DNA from: Clostridiales bacterium
Lineage (GTDB): Bacteria; Bacillota; Clostridia; Lachnospirales; Lachnospiraceae
Reading direction: 5' to 3'
DNA length: 64,000 nucleotides
Assembly: GCA_012839295.1 (NCBI GenBank)
Contig: DUNO01000005.1
Location: 124,001-188,000 of the forward strand
Shown: positions 16,453 to 24,528 of the stretch, in pieces
Layout of the letters: each line of letters opens with the position of its first letter
How positions within the stretch are numbered: the stretch's first letter is position 1
The notes under the pieces: generated by a model
Database searches by the model: none
What the model was told of the DNA's origin: nothing
What the model saw: only the letters and a program-made list of their open reading frames with translations
Translations under genes and position numbers: made by a program

Positions 16453-16632
16453 ATGGACAAAACATTTATTCAAGAAAAAGACAATAAAGGCAAAGCAATA
16501 GCTCCACTGATGCTTGGGCTAGTAAGTATAATCGTCTAGTTTATACCCTTATTTGGACTATCAGTTACTGTAGTGGGTTTGGTTATTAGGGGTGTATCTT
16601 ATGCTTCAAAGAATGAGTTTAATATAATATGA
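16453..16632 (+). pseudogene. Small DUF4190-like membrane protein with in-frame stop
   Basis: A frame starting ATG 16453 (behind GGGAGA) encodes MDKTFIQEKDNKGK, then APLMLGLVSIIV, a TAG stop at 16537-16539, and then FIPLFGLSVTVVGLVIRG to a final stop at 16630. The two halves together read like one small two-helix membrane protein of the DUF4190 kind, in which a Trp codon would fit the stop position. One base change would explain it. Either a recent pseudogene or a read error. Confidence 0.6.
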
Positions 16633-16779
16633 GAACATTATCATAATTATATCCTTTATAGCATTTTTTAAAATGCTTGCAAATAAAAATAAAAAGGCAA
16701 GTTAAAAGTGATCTAAGAGATGTGCTTAAAATAGGGTTATATCCTATTCTGTTAAGAAAAATAAAATTTGGAGTTACAT

Positions 16780-18654
16780 ATGAAACCAATCCTCGTTAAT
16801 ATCAATGAAATATCAGACAGCAGAGAGGTTTATGAATCAAAACCAAATATCTTCTTTAGTATTTTTATATATACAGTTCTTACACTATTTATCGTAGCCC
16901 TTCTATGGATGTACATTGGGCGCATTGATGTAGTGGTAAAATCAGAGGGGATGCTCCGGCCGAATGACCAGGTGGCTACCATAATAAACAGCTCCAGCGG
17001 TACTCTGGAAGAGGTAAATGTAGAGGATGGTATACCTGTGGTTCAGGGGGATGTACTTTACATAATCGAGCATGGAGATTTGTTAACAGAACAGGAATAT
17101 TATATGGAGCAGTTGGCAGATACTCAATATAAATTAACAATGCTCAAAAAATACAAAAAATCAATTGAAGATGGTATAAACCATTTCACCCAAGAGGAAG
17201 GTGAAGGGGAGTATTATCTGAAATATCAGGCTTATGAGCTAAATTATAACCTGATGAAAAATGACTATTCCTATAGTGAAAAGGAAAGGATACTGAATCT
17301 GGATTCAACGCTGGAACAACTGGCGATCTTAAACCAAAAGCTTTCCTACTCAAAGCAGTTAAAAAAGGCAGTTGCTTCAGGAAAGAATGTCTTTGCAAAT
17401 ACGGGGGAGCAGAAGGAGTATTATAACCTATTCCTAAAATACCGGAATGATTATGATTCTATCCTAACCCAGTATAGCAATGCAAAAAAGGACATAGACA
17501 ATTCCACAACGGAACAGGGGCTGGTCGATTCCCTGGAATATTATCAGTCTGTTTTAGAAGGGATGCAGCAGCTAAAATTAAGCATTAATGAGGGAAGCAG
17601 TGTTTTCCGAGAGAAGAGTACATACAGCCTCCAGTATGATGAATACGTGAACAAGATAGCCGATTTAACAGCGGCATATGAGCAGGCAAAGGAAAACTAT
17701 GAAATTAACAATGAACTGAAAGGACTGTCTGTAACAGAATGGGAGGTACAGCAGTCTGAGACAGCCATGGAGGAAGCAGGGAGGGCAGTCAGCACCTACC
17801 AGGTAAATTTTCTTTCGGCTCTTTCCTCCAATATTACCGACATGGAAAAGAAGATAGAGGAAACGGCTCTTGCAAAGGACAATACCGTGAGCAAGGATGT
17901 ATTGTACCGTGAAAATGAGGATGAACGAAAGGCTGCATTAGACAATTACAAGTTAAAATACCTGGTTGAACTTGATAATACGATTACAACGCTGGAAGAA
18001 AATATCAGTACGCTTGAAACAAACAGGGACAGGTTGAAGTTACAAGGGGAAAAGAACTTAATGATGGATAACGGTGATGAGGAAGCTAAACTGGTGGAAT
18101 ACCGTAACAGTGAGTTACGCAGTACCATTGCCAGCATTGATTCGTATTCAGATAAGGCTGGTGAGTTAAGGACTACCTTGGACAAGCTCAATACCCAGAT
18201 TGACCAGGCGGTTGTAAAAGCGACCAGGACGGGGATCGTAAACAGCAATGTTGAGCTTGTAAAAGGAGATATCCTATCAAGCGGCACGGAGGTTCTTACG
18301 ATAATACCCCAGGACAACAATAAATTTAAGGTAAATATCTATGTCAGCAATGAAAACATTGGCAAGCTGAGGCCTGGAATGGAGGCAAAATTCAATATCT
18401 ATGCCTTGCCGAACAGAGAATATGGATATATGACAGGGACAATTACAAGCATCTCAAAGGATCTTAAGGTAGACCCAAGCAGTGGTTCGGGGTATTATCT
18501 TGTAGAAGCGAGCCTGGGCAATAAGACGTTATATGACTCCAAGGGGAATAAAGGCGAGTTAAAAGCTGGTATGAGCTGCCAAGCGCAGATGATTACAGAG
18601 AGAAAACGAATTCTGACTTATGTATTAGAAAAAATAGACCTATGGAATGATTGA
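16780..18654 (+). CDS. HlyD-like adaptor of the peptide exporter, long coiled coil
   Basis: A 624-residue membrane-fusion-type protein. One membrane helix at about 24-46 anchors it; the lipoyl-like half motif LRPNDQVATIINSSSGTLEEV (about 60-85) and its second half (about 470-510, VKATRTGIVNSN) flank a very long helical coiled coil of roughly 370 residues, far longer than usual HlyD/ComB-type adaptors. A beta-barrel end domain follows. ATG 16780 has TTGGAG seven bases upstream; the frame also opens at TTG 16768 without a site. It is expected to couple the exporter at 12970 to the exterior, and may dock on the TolC-like protein at 19223. Confidence 0.85.
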   Translation: MKPILVNINEISDSREVYESKPNIFFSIFIYTVLTLFIVALLWMYIGRIDVVVKSEGMLRPNDQVATIINSSSGTLEEVNVEDGIPVVQGDVLYIIEHGDLLTEQEYYMEQLADTQYKLTMLKKYKKSIEDGINHFTQEEGEGEYYLKYQAYELNYNLMKNDYSYSEKERILNLDSTLEQLAILNQKLSYSKQLKKAVASGKNVFANTGEQKEYYNLFLKYRNDYDSILTQYSNAKKDIDNSTTEQGLVDSLEYYQSVLEGMQQLKLSINEGSSVFREKSTYSLQYDEYVNKIADLTAAYEQAKENYEINNELKGLSVTEWEVQQSETAMEEAGRAVSTYQVNFLSALSSNITDMEKKIEETALAKDNTVSKDVLYRENEDERKAALDNYKLKYLVELDNTITTLEENISTLETNRDRLKLQGEKNLMMDNGDEEAKLVEYRNSELRSTIASIDSYSDKAGELRTTLDKLNTQIDQAVVKATRTGIVNSNVELVKGDILSSGTEVLTIIPQDNNKFKVNIYVSNENIGKLRPGMEAKFNIYALPNREYGYMTGTITSISKDLKVDPSSGSGYYLVEASLGNKTLYDSKGNKGELKAGMSCQAQMITERKRILTYVLEKIDLWND

Positions 18655-18683
18655 AAATATATACAAAAGAATGGAGAAAAATT

Positions 18684-19136
18684 ATGGAAGTTATATTAAA
18701 CCAGGAATATGAAATGAATCATTTAATCACCCGCTCAGGACGTTTTACAGTAGCTGAGTTTCAAAAAAATCTAATGGAGATGGCAAATTCCTATAAAGAC
18801 TTTGCAGTAAACAACGGGGAATATATGATAACAACTACAAAAGCAGTTGAATTTATTGCCGGTGAACAGGTGATGGATGTTGAGATACTGATGCCTGTGG
18901 ACTACCGCATGCCGGTAGAGGAGCCTTATCAGTTTAAGGAAAAGGTTAGGCTTGTCAATGCCCTATATGTAAAGGTTACTGATCCTGCACTGTTGCAGGA
19001 AACCTTGAACCAGGTAAATGGATATATCACAGAAAACAAGCTCCAGCCAATTACCCCCGCATATCTTGTACAGACAAAGCAGGACAGCAAATCATGCATA
19101 GAGGTTTATGTGGGCATGAATCCGAATGTTTTGTAA
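18684..19136 (+). CDS. Hypothetical protein, GyrI-like fold suspected
   Basis: A soluble 150-residue protein. Two halves of similar design can be seen (ITRSGRFTVAEFQKNLMEM ... VDVEILMPVDYRMP and LVNALYVKVTDPALLQETLNQVNGYI ... IEVYVGMNPN), which suggests the two-repeat GyrI/effector-binding fold, with the caution that this is fold-level guesswork. ATG 18684 has TGGAG at the right distance; the frame opens earlier at 18651, overlapping the adaptor stop. Location between adaptor and TolC-like gene suggests a role in the secretion locus, unknown in kind. Confidence 0.5.
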   Translation: MEVILNQEYEMNHLITRSGRFTVAEFQKNLMEMANSYKDFAVNNGEYMITTTKAVEFIAGEQVMDVEILMPVDYRMPVEEPYQFKEKVRLVNALYVKVTDPALLQETLNQVNGYITENKLQPITPAYLVQTKQDSKSCIEVYVGMNPNVL

Positions 19137-19222
19137 TTTTGAAACAGTACAGAACAGGTCAGGGATTTTGTACATAGGAAATCATTTTTTGCAATGGAAA
19201 AACAAAAGACAGGGGCATTAGG

Positions 19223-20497
19223 ATGTACAACAAAAAGCATAATTCATATTGGTTAAAGTGGATGTTGTTCCTTATATCGGTCATCCTGTATTGCGGTATC
19301 GTAGGAAAACAGGTATCCGCAGCGGAAGCTGCCTATGAAATAGGGACAGGCACCATAAGCAGCCAGTACAGTGACTTAGTAAATAAATATAAATCCAACA
19401 GCGCGGACTACGCCCAGAATATGCTTAGCTATCAGATAGAAGCGCTGAATCATAACCTTACCGTGGAAAGCCGTGCCGGTATTAACAGTCGGTTTGAGGA
19501 GGCCGTTAATAAATGCGCCCAGCTAAAGGAATTGAAGGAGAAATATATTGAGTACCGTGCAACAGTGACGGATGAGGCGGAGATTGAGGGGATTGATGCC
19601 CAGATCCAGTCACTTACAGAACAGATCGACCAATATAACAGTACAATCAGCAGCTACCAGACCAGCCTGGCTGAAACAAGCCTGCAGGCAGAAATCGAAA
19701 GCTTTTATGTGATTTACCAGGGCTTGCTTGTTCAGGAAGCTCAGGATAAATTATTAAATAACTTTATGAAAAAATGCTATGGGTTAATCCTGCTTCAGGA
19801 GCAGGAGGATTATTATGCCAGCTGCAATGATTATCTTTCGGTTGTGCAGAAAGTAGAGGAGATAAAGTTTAAGAATGGGGTCAGTACCCAATTATCCGTA
19901 GATTTGGCAGATGCCAACCTGTTTAAGAATAACCTCGCATTACAGAATAATACCAAGTCCTTCTACCTAACTTATACGGAAATAAAAACAGAGACCGGGG
20001 GATCGGATCAGACCCGGATTATGTTGCCGATAGCGGTCAGTAAGAAGCAATACAGCCTTGAAAATACGGCTTCCCAGTTTGAATATAGAAATGTCACTTT
20101 GGCACAATATAAGCATCTGGAGCGATGTTATCAAAGCTACCTGTCTTCGAACAACGGTACCGGAACCTTGCAGCATCAAATCGAACTGAAGATCCGGGAC
20201 TACCAGCTCCGGTATAATGCACTGAAAAACAATATCAGGACATATGTTACAGATGCCATTTATACATATGATAATGAGTTCCAGAACCTCGCTCTGGCAG
20301 ATAAGGAATTCCAGATTGCCCAGAAAAATTATAATACGATGGACACAAAAAAGAAATATAAGAAAGCAACTGAGTTGGACGTGGCTAAGGCAAAGAGTGA
20401 AATGGAGTCTGCGGAGATGGCTTATTATCAATGTATTTATAATATTATCATATGGCAGAATATTCTTGACAATGGAGTCTATGGGGCAACGCCATAG
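19223..20497 (+). CDS. TolC-like coiled-coil exported protein
   Basis: A 424-residue secreted or envelope protein with a signal peptide (hydrophobic core about 10-28, likely cleavage after VSAAEA). The rest is almost entirely helical coiled coil. It shows the internal duplication of the TolC helical domain: EEIKFKNGVSTQLSVDLADANLFKNN and later KKYKKATELDVAKAKSEMESAEM each match the repeat K..G..T.LDV..A....N. No beta-barrel strands are evident, as expected for a monoderm. It follows the adaptor and exporter genes, so it may extend the export conduit through the cell wall. Confident on the fold, unsure on the function. Confidence 0.65.
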   Translation: MYNKKHNSYWLKWMLFLISVILYCGIVGKQVSAAEAAYEIGTGTISSQYSDLVNKYKSNSADYAQNMLSYQIEALNHNLTVESRAGINSRFEEAVNKCAQLKELKEKYIEYRATVTDEAEIEGIDAQIQSLTEQIDQYNSTISSYQTSLAETSLQAEIESFYVIYQGLLVQEAQDKLLNNFMKKCYGLILLQEQEDYYASCNDYLSVVQKVEEIKFKNGVSTQLSVDLADANLFKNNLALQNNTKSFYLTYTEIKTETGGSDQTRIMLPIAVSKKQYSLENTASQFEYRNVTLAQYKHLERCYQSYLSSNNGTGTLQHQIELKIRDYQLRYNALKNNIRTYVTDAIYTYDNEFQNLALADKEFQIAQKNYNTMDTKKKYKKATELDVAKAKSEMESAEMAYYQCIYNIIIWQNILDNGVYGATP

Positions 20498-20615
20498 GCA
20501 AGCTCTTATCTGGATCCCTGATTATGATGATAAAAAATTCGGGATATGATAAAATTTTTTTAAGCAATTATAATTATTTATTTTAAAGAGTATTGATGAA
20601 TACGGAGGGTAGTAT

Positions 20616-21122
20616 ATGGAAGGGATTATGAGAGGAATTATGTTGGTAGTATTTGTTGCATGCGCTATCTTTATAATCTATACTTCAAGGCATGTCCTGA
20701 AGTTTTATAAGGAAGCAAAGGATAGAGACACATCTTTCATGATAGATAAAGTGTTTTTGTTTGGTACTTCTGTAGTGGGAATCGTGTTTGTAGGGTATTT
20801 CTTTTGTGCAGTTACAGAGTATATTAATTTGATGGCAGCGAATCAGAGTGTGAAAGCGATCATGTATTATGGTTATATATTTGGAATTCTATTTTTTTCT
20901 ATAGATAATTTACTGCAACAAAGTATGCTTGCTATTGGTAAGGAGCATTTTATTATCTACAGAAATATATTTCAGCTTAGTAGCGTATCACTCACTGGAA
21001 GTAAGAAATATTTATTTAGAGTAACAGCCGATGTTGCTTCTTGTGGTAAAAAGTACAGAATTAGATTAAGTAAGGATAATTACAATAAAATGGTAGATAA
21101 GTTAACCGGATTAGTTATGTAA
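20616..21122 (+). CDS. Membrane protein, paralogue of the protein at 15795
   Basis: Not assignable to a named family. The 168 residues have membrane helices at about 5-27, 45-68 and 82-105, and a C-terminal soluble half (about 108-168) ending RLSKDNYNKMVDKLTGLVM. Overall organisation parallels the protein at 15795. It has its own site GGAGGG before ATG 20616. Being the second membrane protein of this type in a locus with two peptides, it may be the second immunity factor, which is inference. Confidence 0.55.
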   Translation: MEGIMRGIMLVVFVACAIFIIYTSRHVLKFYKEAKDRDTSFMIDKVFLFGTSVVGIVFVGYFFCAVTEYINLMAANQSVKAIMYYGYIFGILFFSIDNLLQQSMLAIGKEHFIIYRNIFQLSSVSLTGSKKYLFRVTADVASCGKKYRIRLSKDNYNKMVDKLTGLVM

Positions 21123-21185
21123 GTATTAAGGGGTGAGGCAATCAAGCATGTTTTTGCGGGAGGAAACATAGTTATAAAAAATAAA

Positions 21186-21356
21186 TTGAGCTTCTATAAA
21201 GCGTACATTTTTCTTTATTTAATATTATCAATAAATTTTGGTATAAATTTTTTACGTTGGTTAAGGCTTGTTTCTGGATTGGGATTTATAATAACGTCAA
21301 TATTATGTATTACGTTTATCGTATTACACATAAAGGAAAAAAATCCGGGTAAGTAA
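21186..21356 (+). CDS. Doubtful small hydrophobic ORF
   Basis: A frame open from 21138 to a stop at 21354-21356 encodes about 56 residues from TTG 21186, with two hydrophobic stretches (AYIFLYLILSINFGI and SGLGFIITSILCITFIVLHI). It looks like a small membrane protein, but no ATG exists and the only ribosome site, GGGAGGA at 21159-21165, is too far away. It is either started oddly, or broken at its 5' end. Confidence 0.3.
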   Translation: MSFYKAYIFLYLILSINFGINFLRWLRLVSGLGFIITSILCITFIVLHIKEKNPGK

Positions 21357-21399
21357 AAAAATCGTTGTTAAATAATAAAACTAAGCGAGGTGTAAAGCA

Positions 21400-21594
21400 T
21401 TGATTTGCCCTAATTGTAATGCGTCCATGAAAAAGATAAGGATGGTAGGTGATATAACCGGGATGGGTGTATATTTAGTAAATAAAGAAAAAGGACTTCT
21501 GGGAATGGAACGAAGGAGCAATATCAACACATTCGTATGCCCAAAATGCGGTAAGCTGGAGCTTGTTGCTGAAAACCCGGATGTATTTAGCTGA
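21400..21594 (+). CDS. Small zinc-ribbon protein
   Basis: A 64-residue protein with two cysteine pairs, CPNC near the start and CPKC near residue 49, spaced as a zinc ribbon. The start is TTG 21400, eight bases after GCGAGGTG. Function unknown; small zinc ribbons of this kind occur in bacteriocin and conjugative clusters alike. Confidence 0.65.
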   Translation: MICPNCNASMKKIRMVGDITGMGVYLVNKEKGLLGMERRSNINTFVCPKCGKLELVAENPDVFS

Positions 21595-21670
21595 CTATTT
21601 GTATTAATGTAAACAAATATGCTGTTGAGGCTATTGATTGATATAGTCATATAGTAAAAGGGGAAAAAAT

Positions 21671-21811
21671 ATGGATGATAAAAAACAACGAACCCTCATT
21701 ATGATGATTATCTTGCTTGGTGTAGGTTTGATTTTCATGATTATTTGCTGGAAATCCGGGTTATCGGTAAGGAAGGAATTAGGGGAATTAATTTATAATC
21801 TTAAACATTAA
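21671..21811 (+). CDS. Small single-helix membrane protein
   Basis: A 46-residue frame starting ATG 21671 behind AGGGGAAAA. One hydrophobic helix (RTLIMMIILLGVGLIFMIICW) lies between a charged N-terminus and a mixed C-terminus. No family recognised. Part of the tail of small ORFs in the peptide locus. Confidence 0.5.
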   Translation: MDDKKQRTLIMMIILLGVGLIFMIICWKSGLSVRKELGELIYNLKH

Positions 21812-21891
21812 TTAAAACACACAAGGGATTACGTATATAAAACTTTTGACCTTAGTAAAAGCTTTAGCAAAAAAATTGAGGCGGTGTTAGT

Positions 21892-22014
21892 ATAGATAAA
21901 AACAGGTTTGAACTGCAAATAAACTTGTTAGAAAACAAATATGAGAAGCTCATTTATGACTGGTATAGGCAGATATGTAGTATCTTTTTGATATCATTAT
22001 TCGTTTTTTTATAA
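21892..22014 (+). CDS. Possible small ORF with ATA start
   Basis: A well-placed ribosome site (GAGGCGG, 21879-21885) is followed seven bases later by ATA GAT AAA, which opens a 40-codon frame (DKNRFELQINLLENKYEKL then a hydrophobic end SIFLISLFVFL). If ATA is a start it would be rare; if it is a mutated ATG the gene is crippled. No family recognised. Confidence 0.3.
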   Translation: MDKNRFELQINLLENKYEKLIYDWYRQICSIFLISLFVFL

Positions 22015-22040
22015 ATTTATAATAAATGCCTTTTAACTTA

Positions 22041-22108
22041 GCACAACCAACCGATATAATCCGGATTTTTCGGATCCGTTTTACATTGGGGTGTTGTGCT
22101 ATTTTTTA
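22041..22108 (+). terminator. Terminator at the end of the peptide locus
   Basis: GCACAAC (22041-22047) pairs with GTTGTGC (22093-22099), followed by a T-rich tract. An inner hairpin (ATCCGG and CGGAT near 22060-22075) lies in the loop. It closes the run of small genes. Confidence 0.7.
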
Positions 22109-22201
22109 TCTTATGCTATATTCAAAAGCAAATGAGGATTCGGGAGCTATGCCAAAAATATGCTTCACCACAGGCAAGCGGTTTGGGGAAGGGGTAAGTC
22201 T

Positions 22202-22912
22202 ATGGTTAATATTGCATTGGTTGAGGATGACAAAGCCTACGCGGAAACACTGAAAAGTTACTTAAAGCAATTTGAGCAGGAACGGGGGGAAAGGCTCCGG
22301 GTAACGGTTTTTTCTGACGGGGAGGATATTATAGAAAACTATAAGGCAGATTATGATATTATCCTGATGGATATAGAGATGATGTTCATGGATGGAATGA
22401 CGGCAGCAGAGGAGATCCGTAAGATGGATACGGAGGTAGTGATTATCTTCATCACAAACATGCCCCAGTATGCCATCAAGGGTTACACGGTTGATGCCCT
22501 GGATTATGTATTAAAGCCCATCTCTTATTTTGCACTGTCCCAGCGCCTGGACCGTGCCTTAACCAGAATGAAGAAGCGCTCTAAGAAATTCCTGACCATT
22601 GCCTTCAAAGGCGGGGCTAAAAAGCTGGATATCTCTGAGATCTGTTATGTCGAGGTTCAAAACCATGACCTGATTTTCCACACCATGGGTGGGGATTATA
22701 CCACCAAGGGGTCCATGAGGAATATTGAGAACAGCCTGGATAAGAATAAGTTCTTCCGCTGCAACAAATGCTATCTGATTAACTTGGATTATGTGGAGAG
22801 CTTTCATAATTATGACGTGGTTGTAGGCAGGGATACGGTTCAGGTGAGCCGTGCCCGGAAAAAGGAATTTCTTGATATGCTCAATAATAATATGAACGAG
22901 GTGAGCAAGTGA
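22202..22912 (+). CDS. LytTR response regulator, glycosidase locus 1
   Basis: A 236-residue regulator with receiver (acidic ED at 8-9, phospho-acceptor D57 in DIILMDIEM) and a LytTR DNA-binding domain (about 135-232, KGSMRNIENSL, FFRCNKCYLINLDYV). The start ATG 22202 is preceded by AAGGGGTAAG; the frame also opens at 22160. It is closely related to the regulator at 46694 (same length, same D57 context). The kinase gene overlaps its 3' end by four bases. Confidence 0.9.
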   Translation: MVNIALVEDDKAYAETLKSYLKQFEQERGERLRVTVFSDGEDIIENYKADYDIILMDIEMMFMDGMTAAEEIRKMDTEVVIIFITNMPQYAIKGYTVDALDYVLKPISYFALSQRLDRALTRMKKRSKKFLTIAFKGGAKKLDISEICYVEVQNHDLIFHTMGGDYTTKGSMRNIENSLDKNKFFRCNKCYLINLDYVESFHNYDVVVGRDTVQVSRARKKEFLDMLNNNMNEVSK

Positions 22913-24231
22913 ATTTTGCTGATATAACCAACACACCCGGAGAATATTATGCGGTAGCCTATGGACTGGCCTGTATGCTGTTCATAGGCCAGTCGAAAAA
23001 GCGGGTTTCCTTGTGGAAATGCTATGGGGCACAGCTCCTGTTCTTTGTCGCCATCATTACCTTTATGGAGCTTACGGCGGATGTGTCCGGCCTCTTGTTT
23101 ATTCCCTGCATTTTGCTGGATGTGCTGATGATCTTTGCCGTGATTTATTTCTGTTGTGATATGCCCGTCCTTAAGGCGGGGTATTATTGTGCAAGGGCTT
23201 TTATCCTGGGTGAGTTTGTAGCCTCCCTGACCTGGCAGATTTATTATTACTCCGTGCTGCGGCTCGGCCTGTCCACTCATCTTCTGGTGAACATTTTGTT
23301 TGTGGGGCTGGTTTATTTGATTATCTACAGCTTCATGTATTACTTGGAAAAGCAGCATTACGAGGAAAACCGGAACCTGCAGGTAGCCGGGCGTGAGTTT
23401 CTGTCCGTGGTGATTATAAGCCTCCTCGTATTCATGATGAGTAATTTAAGCTATGTTTATGAAAATACACCCTTTAGCAGCAAGCTGGCGTCCGATATCT
23501 TTAATATCCGTACCCTGGTAGACCTGGGAGGGGTGGCAATCCTTCATGCTTACAATGTACAGCTGGGTGAGCTGCAGATGAAATTTGAGGTGAAGACGCT
23601 CCAGAATATGCTGAACTGGCAATATGCCAATTACCAGATTGCACAGCAAAGCATTGATATGGTGAACCAGAAATACCATGATTTAAAGCATCAGATTGCC
23701 ATCCTCCGGGCTGAGGTGGATTCCAAGGAAAGCATGGCCTACCTGGAGCAGATGGAAAATGAGATAAAAATTTATGAGGCCCAGAATAAAACGGGAAATA
23801 AAATTCTGGACACTGTGCTGACGGGAAAAAATATCTATTGCCAAAGTAGCGGGATTAACCTGACGGTGGTGGCAGATGGCCTGGCCCTGGATTTTATGGA
23901 GCCTATGGATATCAGCACCCTTTTTGGAAATGCCCTGGATAACGCCATTGAAAGTGTCAGAAAGCTTCCAGAGGAAGAAAAACGCCTGATCCATGTTGCT
24001 GTAACAAGGCAGAGGGACTTCTTAAGAATCCGGGTTGAGAATTATTATGAAGGCAATCTGGTATTTGAAAACGGCCTTCCGGCTACGACGAAGGAGGACA
24101 AGGAATATCACGGCTATGGGCTGAAAAGTATCCGGAATACAGTTAAAAAGTACAATGGCTCCGTGACAATCGATGCCAAGGAGAAGTGGTTTGAGCTGAG
24201 AATACTGATTCCGCTACCAAGAACGAAATAA
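22909..24231 (+). CDS. GHKL sensor kinase, glycosidase locus 1
   Basis: A 440-residue membrane kinase with about six helices in residues 1-190, a HDLKHQ motif (H257 or H261) as phospho-acceptor region, and a GHKL ATPase domain (FGNALDNAIESV, EYHGYGLKSIRNTVKKY). It starts at GTG 22909, overlapping the regulator stop, so translation is coupled. It resembles the kinase at 47401. The ligand is unknown; the downstream membrane glycosidase suggests a saccharide or glycoside cue, which is inference. Confidence 0.9.
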   Translation: MNFADITNTPGEYYAVAYGLACMLFIGQSKKRVSLWKCYGAQLLFFVAIITFMELTADVSGLLFIPCILLDVLMIFAVIYFCCDMPVLKAGYYCARAFILGEFVASLTWQIYYYSVLRLGLSTHLLVNILFVGLVYLIIYSFMYYLEKQHYEENRNLQVAGREFLSVVIISLLVFMMSNLSYVYENTPFSSKLASDIFNIRTLVDLGGVAILHAYNVQLGELQMKFEVKTLQNMLNWQYANYQIAQQSIDMVNQKYHDLKHQIAILRAEVDSKESMAYLEQMENEIKIYEAQNKTGNKILDTVLTGKNIYCQSSGINLTVVADGLALDFMEPMDISTLFGNALDNAIESVRKLPEEEKRLIHVAVTRQRDFLRIRVENYYEGNLVFENGLPATTKEDKEYHGYGLKSIRNTVKKYNGSVTIDAKEKWFELRILIPLPRTK

Positions 24232-24253
24232 AAGACAGATCCAGCTATCCTTA

Positions 24254-24296
24254 ACACCTTGCCAATAGGAATAAACAACCGGCAGGGTGTTTTTAT
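24254..24296 (+). terminator. Terminator after the locus-1 kinase
   Basis: ACACCTTGCC (about 24254-24263) pairs with GGCAGGGTGT (24281-24290), including a wobble pair, followed by TTTTT. Between here and 24528 I see no further gene; a TATACT at 24411 has no matching -35, so the next promoter may need an activator. Confidence 0.65.
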
Positions 24297-24528
24297 TACT
24301 TTATTGCTTAAATATCAGTGGACATCCCGGCAATAGTACTAAAAAAATTACCGAACACGATTCAAAATTGACTGTTTGCGCTAAAAGCATTTTTGCCCTC
24401 AAATTTATTGTATACTGACAATGACCATAAATGATAATCTTCCTCCCCAAAGTCCAAAAGAGGATTGGCTATGGGAAGGAGGGTTATATAGGGATCAAAT
24501 AAATCAAGGGAGATAGGAGAAAAGAAAA

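Noticed and set aside
22026-22201. Frame starting in the terminator before the LytTR regulator
   Set aside because: It lies over a terminator hairpin and has no ribosome site; the product reads as noise.
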